DNA of 64,000 nt, taken from positions 1,116,001-1,180,000 of the forward strand of contig NZ_CM001368.1 in NCBI RefSeq assembly GCF_000177215.2, given 5' to 3'. The DNA comes from Solidesulfovibrio carbinoliphilus subsp. oakridgensis. Lineage in GTDB: Bacteria > Desulfobacterota > Desulfovibrionia > Desulfovibrionales > Desulfovibrionaceae. The translations under genes were made by a program, and so were the position numbers. The notes below the pieces were generated by a model, which searched no databases, was not told the DNA's origin, and worked only from the letters and a program-made list of their open reading frames with translations. Position 1 is the stretch's first letter. Every line of letters begins with the position of its first letter. Of this stretch, positions 60,401 through 64,000 are shown piece after piece.

Positions 60401-61967
60401 CGGCCTCAAACAGGCCGAGGACAGACTCCGGTTCCAGGCCGACGTCCTGTCGCAGGTCAGCGACGCGCTGATCGCCGTGGACGAGGCAGGCTCCATCATC
60501 CTCTGGAATCCGGGCGCCGAACGGATTCTCGAAATCCCGGCCGAGCGGGCCATGGGGCAACCCCTGGAGGCCTTCACCGGCATCAAATGGATCATGGCCG
60601 ACGATGCCGCCGCCGATCGTCCCGAGGACCGACAATTGTGGATCAAGGAATTCGATCATGCCCGGGCCGACGGCAGCCACATCGTGGTGGAATCGTCGGT
60701 AAGCGTCCTACGCGACACCCGGGGGAACAGGATCGGATTGCTGGCCATCCTGCGCGATGTTTCCGACAACAAGCGCTTCGCCAAGGAACTCCTCGAAGCC
60801 AAACAGAAGGCCGAACGGGCCAATCGGACGAAGAGCGAATTTTTGGCCAACATGAGCCACGAGATCCGGACTCCCATGAACGGCATCCTCGGCATGACCC
60901 AGCTCGCCCTCAACCGCGACCTGCCCGACGACGTGCGGGAATTTCTCCAGCTCGTCCACCAGTCCGGCCAGTCGCTTCTCGACATCATAAACGACATCCT
61001 GGACCTCTCCAAGATCGAAGCCGGCCGGGTGGTGCTGGAGCAAAAGCCCTTCGACCTCGTGGAGATGGTCGAATCCACGCTCAAGCCCCTTGGGCTCCTG
61101 GCGCGGGACAAGGGGCTCACGTTCCTCTTCTCCATTGCGCCGGGCGTCCCGGACCGGGTGATCGGCGACAAGGGACGGTTGCGTCAGATCCTGACGAACA
61201 TGGTGGGCAATGCCATCAAGTTCACCAAACGGGGCCGCGTGGAGGTCAAAGTCCGTCTGGCCGAGATCCAGGAGCCTGGCAGGGCGTCCTTGCTCTTCCT
61301 GATCAAGGACGAGGGCATCGGTATTTCAAGCGCCCAGATTCATTCCATCTTTGAAAAATTCGAGCAGATTGCCTCCTCTGCCCATGTCCAGTACGGAGGC
61401 ACCGGCCTTGGCCTGGCCATTTCCAAGGCGCTCGTGGAAATGATGGGCGGCGTGATCCAGGTCGAAAGCGAACTCCACAGGGGCAGCACGTTTTCCTTTG
61501 TCCTTACCCTGGAGAAGGTCGCGGAAATCGAGACGACGCCCCCGTCCCCCCTGTCGGCCGGCCAGGACGGCATTTCGCCGCTTAAAATCCTGCTGGTGGA
61601 GGACAACCAGGTCAACAGCCTGTTCGCCAGCCACATCCTGCAGAGCTGGGGCCATACCGTGGAAATCGCCAACAACGGCCGGCAGGCGGTGGAGACGCTC
61701 AAAACCCGCGAGTTCGACCTCGTGCTCATGGACGCCCTCATGCCGGTCATGGACGGCGAACAGGCCACGCGGCTCATCCGTTCGGGCGAGGCCGGCAATC
61801 CGGATATCCCCATCGTGGCCCAGACCGCCTATGCCTTGCAAGGCGACCGGGAACGATTCCTGTCCGTCGGCATGAACGACTATATTTCCAAGCCCCTGAA
61901 TCTGGATGAATTGCAGCGGGTTTTGGGGCGGGTCATGGAAGCGAAAAAGAAGGATCGGTCGCACTGA
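57444..61967 (+). CDS. CheB-CheR-PAS hybrid sensor kinase with receiver
   Basis: The 1507-residue protein begins with a CheB methylesterase domain (about 44-225, catalytic S51, H78, D170), then CheR methyltransferase (about 235-505, FWVAGCSTGEEAYS SAM loop), a long coiled coil of NEELxS units (about 685-752), three PAS domains (about 780-1130), HisKA with H1139, HATPase (GTGLGLAIS) and a receiver with D1430. It could couple receptor methylation to a phosphorelay. The catalytic residues look intact. ATG 57444 follows AGGAGTGAAGG. Confidence 0.95.
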   Translation: MSPSKKHRPTETPGRQEPSPLAPQTADPHAIGETIKEHKAPPIPIVAIGASAGDLEAIETFFAHMPPDSGAAFILVQHLSPEHDSRMSERVGQATQMATRQAADGLRVAPDTVYTMPPGKELLILDGSLNLAEPERPRGHNRPIDRFFASLAKDQKGNAVCILLPGTGSDGTLSLKTVQASGGITLAQNSDARFADRLQSGLTTGVVDYVLDVQEMPGKILNLLKHRPNLPLESQATVETMEKSEFIKKILRKIKVKRGHDFSWYKPNTVARRIARRMALLQIPERQDYLAYIKNNDAEIKMLFQELLIGVTNFFRDEEAFEILARTVIPKIITGKSEAETIRFWVAGCSTGEEAYSLAMLLAEHMGRHGKTNRVQIFATDIDEESLEVARHGLFPAAVEAHVSPERLSRFFSKEGPAYRVMKSLREMIIFAPHSLIRDPPYSHIDCISCRNLLIYLSPDLQKKVLPMFHYSLNPQGFLFLGPSESVTEQMGLFETVDRKWKIFQAKANTPGKIHDIPFILSNGQQVMLETSNESCHSDHTSYTRQAQQLIVTRFSASSVVINDRYEPLTFFGPVNRYFEVTAGESTKSILLLAKESLRPYLRSTLHTALKENQSVRRNSLHLPVDGRIETVDLIVMPLWEDERLERLFLVVFEHVGWSGDKAASHMIGPTADCEVLIKSLEQELNAAKTELQTMVQELEGANEQLKSSNEELMSMNEELQSSNEELETSREELHSINEELTSLNNEMQHKFDDLCSANSDLQNFINSSRIATLFLDKNLTIRRFTPQVMDFFNILDVDIGRPFAHLRSRIDYKEIFEDIHHVLETLMPLERQLVGQADQRILTRVIPYRSINDRIDGVVLTFMDVTSAVAAEKRLSQQTEELETLYKTIPDIYFKVAPDGTILNCRSTHQPDIIPDATLVAGKHFSEIFGPEHGATLEEALQEAREADAQRSLDLHFVAHGNNRHLEVRIVPVAAETFVVMRDMTGLKQAEDRLRFQADVLSQVSDALIAVDEAGSIILWNPGAERILEIPAERAMGQPLEAFTGIKWIMADDAAADRPEDRQLWIKEFDHARADGSHIVVESSVSVLRDTRGNRIGLLAILRDVSDNKRFAKELLEAKQKAERANRTKSEFLANMSHEIRTPMNGILGMTQLALNRDLPDDVREFLQLVHQSGQSLLDIINDILDLSKIEAGRVVLEQKPFDLVEMVESTLKPLGLLARDKGLTFLFSIAPGVPDRVIGDKGRLRQILTNMVGNAIKFTKRGRVEVKVRLAEIQEPGRASLLFLIKDEGIGISSAQIHSIFEKFEQIASSAHVQYGGTGLGLAISKALVEMMGGVIQVESELHRGSTFSFVLTLEKVAEIETTPPSPLSAGQDGISPLKILLVEDNQVNSLFASHILQSWGHTVEIANNGRQAVETLKTREFDLVLMDALMPVMDGEQATRLIRSGEAGNPDIPIVAQTAYALQGDRERFLSVGMNDYISKPLNLDELQRVLGRVMEAKKKDRSH

Positions 61968-62035
61968 ACCTGTCTTTTCCGCACCTTGCGATAACTATCC
62001 TTCCGTAATCAGCCACCGGAGAGCGGCAGGCGGAC

Positions 62036-62069
62036 AGGCCGGGAGGCTGGTTGCCTGTTGGCCTTTTTT
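62036..62069 (+). terminator. Terminator of the CheB-CheR hybrid kinase gene
   Basis: AGGCC/GGCCT outer stem with an inner GGC/GCC pair and six T. Confidence 0.6.
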
Positions 62070-62529
62070 ACAATTCCCGCCCCTGCCCCTGAAGCAACCT
62101 CCGGCACCAGCGTGGGACCCGACTCCCTCTCCCGCACGTCCCTGGCGGCGCGGAGAGGGGCGCATTTCTGACGGAGTCCCAGTTGCCCTCTCCCGCACGT
62201 CCCTGGCGGCGCTCGGACCTGTTTTCATATTTTTCCTGCGGCATGGGACCGCTGCGACGCATGCCTGCCAACCGCCCATGCAACGCGGCCGGACCGTTTT
62301 CCCTTCGATCCCGCCCTTTCCGCCTGCCGTGAACATCGCCTGCGGCGCGGTGCTCGAAGCCAGTAACCCGGGCCTTGGCCGCCTTCGGACGGATTTTGTC
62401 GGGAAAAATTTCCGCCAAAGAGCTTTGGCTTCGGATTTCTTTACAGCAAGAGGCCTGCCATTTCGCCTCAAACCGCTTGCTGTTCCACGTATTCCAAAGA
62501 TTCTAGAAAGTTATAAATCAAACAAGCGC
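62070..62529. other. Gene-free stretch with a 27-bp direct repeat
   Basis: A perfect 27-base direct repeat beginning CCCTCTCCCGCACGTCCC occurs at 62125-62151 and 62186-62212. No gene was recognised; long open frames here start inside the kinase gene or have no ribosome site. The sequence may be decayed coding DNA or an uncharacterised leader. Confidence 0.55.
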
Positions 62530-62546
62530 TTGGCACGCTCTATGCT
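62530..62546 (+). promoter_or_regulatory. Sigma-54 promoter of the PEP-CTERM gene
   Basis: TTGGCACGCTCTATGCT matches YTGGCACG-N4-TTGCW with one mismatch and correct spacing, about 105 bases before the start codon. Confidence 0.72.
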
Positions 62547-62650
62547 CACAAGCAGGCAGAAGAAGAAACGCGGGTTGCCACACAGCAACAACACTGTCAG
62601 GGGTCGTTAAACACATAGGGTGTTTACAAAACATGAAAGGGGGATTTGTC

Positions 62651-63250
62651 ATGAAGCGGTTCATCCTGAGTATCTGTCTGGCTTTGTCGATCATAGCCCT
62701 GGGCACCATTTCGTCTCACGCCTTCGTCGTTACTGGAGACTACAGCGATACCGTTGATTTCTACAGCAGCGGCACCTACGATGGGCGGACATATCAATTA
62801 ATTGGCGACAATCCTGATTTCAGTTACACCCACTCTGTCGACTTCGCCTATCCGGCTGTGGACGTTACCAGCGCATTTTTGACTCTTACCTATAGCCAGG
62901 TTGATTCTTCCTGGTGGAATCCGGCCGAGGTTTGGGTTGTCCAGGCCGGAAACTCCAAGACCCAGATCGGTACGCTGGACAGCACCAGTGGATGGAAGGC
63001 CGAAACATTCAATATCCCCTACGCTCTGTACAGCTCCATTGCCGGCAGCACCTGGAATCTCTTGATCACCTTCGACGAAACGACCGGCGGCAGCGACAGC
63101 TTCAAGCTCGACAAGAGCGTGCTGTCCGGCTGCTACACCTACGACCCCTGTGATCCGGGCACCGTGCCTGAGCCCGCCACCATGCTGCTCCTCGGTACCG
63201 GCATGATCGGCCTGCTCGGCTCGCGCAAGCGGTTCATGAAGAAGGCCTAA
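62651..63250 (+). CDS. PEP-CTERM-sorted exported protein
   Basis: The 199-residue protein has a signal peptide (1-24, ending SSHA), a beta-rich body with Trp and aromatic-rich strands (YSQVDSSWWNPAEVWVV), and a C-terminal sorting tag: VPEPATMLLLG, a hydrophobic stretch and a basic end (SRKRFMKKA). Such tags are processed by exosortase for envelope or biofilm export, so the protein is probably surface-exposed or secreted. No exosortase is in the window. ATG 62651 follows AAGGGGG. Confidence 0.93.
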   Translation: MKRFILSICLALSIIALGTISSHAFVVTGDYSDTVDFYSSGTYDGRTYQLIGDNPDFSYTHSVDFAYPAVDVTSAFLTLTYSQVDSSWWNPAEVWVVQAGNSKTQIGTLDSTSGWKAETFNIPYALYSSIAGSTWNLLITFDETTGGSDSFKLDKSVLSGCYTYDPCDPGTVPEPATMLLLGTGMIGLLGSRKRFMKKA

Positions 63251-63262
63251 CCACTTTTCCCA

Positions 63263-63313
63263 GGCAACGACAAGCGGGCGGGGTCAGGACGACCCCGCCC
63301 GCTTGTCGTTGCC
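63263..63313. terminator. Perfect 23-bp hairpin after the PEP-CTERM gene
   Basis: Two 23-base arms (GGCAACGACAAGCGGGCGGG...) around a 5-base loop, without a T-run, between convergent genes. Confidence 0.7.
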
Positions 63314-63430
63314 CTGCGGCAGCCGCACGCCGGCCCGGGCCAAGAGCGGCCTTCCCTCCGCCCCATGCCCGGGTCGGTCCGGTCCGGACAGGACCTCGCT
63401 CCAATCTCCCTCCCCCGGCCAACGCCCTGT

Positions 63431-64000
63431 TCACCCGGCGGTCCCGTTGCCCCCGGCCACCGCCTCGCTCACGAATTCGGCCGGAAAACGGACGTCGAGG
63501 ATCCGGCCCGAACCGCGCAATAACGCATCCAGAAAAGCCGCCGGCTCCATATGGCGGTCGAAGTGGTCCACGGCCCGCCGGCGCAGGCCGTCATAAGCCG
63601 CGGCGTCCATGGCCAAGGCCATTTCCACGGCCCCGGCCAGATCCGCTTCCGAGACATATTCCAGACAGACGGCGCCGGATCGGAGCCGGGGCGAAAAAAG
63701 ATGCCCGTAGCCGAGGATGGGCACCGCGCCAAGGGCCATGGCCTCCACGCCGTTGTGGCACATGGGCATGACCACGCCGGGCAAGGCCAGGAAAAACCGG
63801 CTTCGGGCCAGGACCGGAAACCACTCCTCCCGGCCGAGTCTGGCCGTGGTGGCGTCAAAGACCACGATGGACGTGGCGAGGTCCTCCTCGTCCAGGGCCC
63901 GCAACAAGGCTTCCCTGGTCGTAAAGAGCCGCACGCGCTCCTTGAAGCGGCGCAGGACGCTCCGGATGGCCACGGCCCGTGGAACCATGCCCCGCAGCAG
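63431..64000 (-). CDS. Glycosyltransferase-like protein (5' end outside window)
   Basis: The 190 residues seen form a C-terminal part with FFLALPGVVMPMCHNGVEAMALGAVPILGYG, similar to the nucleotide-sugar-binding half of GT-B or exostosin-type transferases (a conserved Glu in NGVEAMALG). An ATG at 63988 exists, but the frame stays open to the edge, so the gene probably starts beyond it. Family assignment is tentative. Confidence 0.55.
   Translation of the reverse strand: MLRGMVPRAVAIRSVLRRFKERVRLFTTREALLRALDEEDLATSIVVFDATTARLGREEWFPVLARSRFFLALPGVVMPMCHNGVEAMALGAVPILGYGHLFSPRLRSGAVCLEYVSEADLAGAVEMALAMDAAAYDGLRRRAVDHFDRHMEPAAFLDALLRGSGRILDVRFPAEFVSEAVAGGNGTAG

Noticed and set aside
62125-62212. 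Two direct repeats as a possible CRISPR array
   Set aside because: Only two units, a 34-base gap, and no cas genes nearby.
61906-62610. Open frame of 234 codons after the CheB-CheR kinase gene
   Set aside because: It starts inside the kinase gene in another frame, has no ribosome site or recognisable domain, and crosses the terminator and the direct repeats.

Overview
The window is GC-rich DNA (only a few intergenic pockets are AT-rich). It most resembles a sulfate-reducing deltaproteobacterium of the Desulfovibrionaceae, probably near Desulfovibrio/Solidesulfovibrio. That placement is inference from gene content: a TunR-type integrase-fold/TOBE regulator, a DcrH-like chemoreceptor fused to hemerythrin, single-chain L-serine dehydratase, TrpB2, paired FeoA proteins, a PEP-CTERM protein and many sigma-54 activators, chemoreceptors and histidine kinases. 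No rRNA genes or CRISPR arrays were seen; one tRNA gene is present.

Layout. 1-5.2 kb (minus): argF-argG-argH followed by an overlapping GAF/AAA+ sigma-54 activator that runs off the left edge. 5.4-9.1 kb (plus): a lipoprotein with an SH3b-like domain and three tandem SGNH hydrolases, the last carrying LysM. 9.1-15.3 kb (minus): a 5TM-type hybrid kinase and an NtrC-family two-component pair. 15.5-18.2 kb (plus): a DUF2318 protein plus ABC permease/ATPase, behind a strong sigma-54 promoter match and divergent from that two-component pair. 18.4-22.8 kb: a chemoreceptor with a CZB-like periplasmic insert, a DUF1566 protein, a C_GCAxxG_C_C protein and two feoA genes behind a Fur-box match. 22.9-24.3 kb: TunR with two inverted-repeat operators. 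24.5-32.4 kb: trpB2, hemerythrin, PRC-barrel, TerC, a methyltransferase, AMMECR1, a hydrolase and small exported proteins. 32.5-36.8 kb: two convergent chemoreceptors. 36.9-42.1 kb (minus): aminotransferase, homoserine dehydrogenase, a phosphoglycerate-mutase-like protein that may be the homoserine kinase, thioesterase and amidohydrolase.

42.2-50.1 kb looks like an accessory segment beside tRNA-Ser(GCU). It holds a frameshifted IS21 remnant, a TetR regulator with an RND efflux adaptor and pump, a 79-bp palindromic mini-element (second copy at 24.5 kb), an intact ISL3-family insertion sequence with a perfect 8-bp target duplication, and a decayed outer-membrane protein gene. 50.2-64 kb: sdaA; an ECF sigma factor overlapping a membrane anti-sigma-like protein with a carbohydrate-binding (CBM48-like) domain and an exported Gly-rich protein; a divergent TPR O-GlcNAc-transferase-like enzyme; a 1507-residue CheB-CheR-PAS-kinase-receiver hybrid; a sigma-54-preceded PEP-CTERM protein; and an incomplete glycosyltransferase-like gene.

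Five systems stand out: the two-component/sigma-54/DUF2318-ABC module, the sigma factor/CBM48 anti-sigma/glycosyltransferase neighbourhood, the hom-linked candidate homoserine kinase, the autoregulatory TunR locus, and two families of dispersed structured intergenic repeats.
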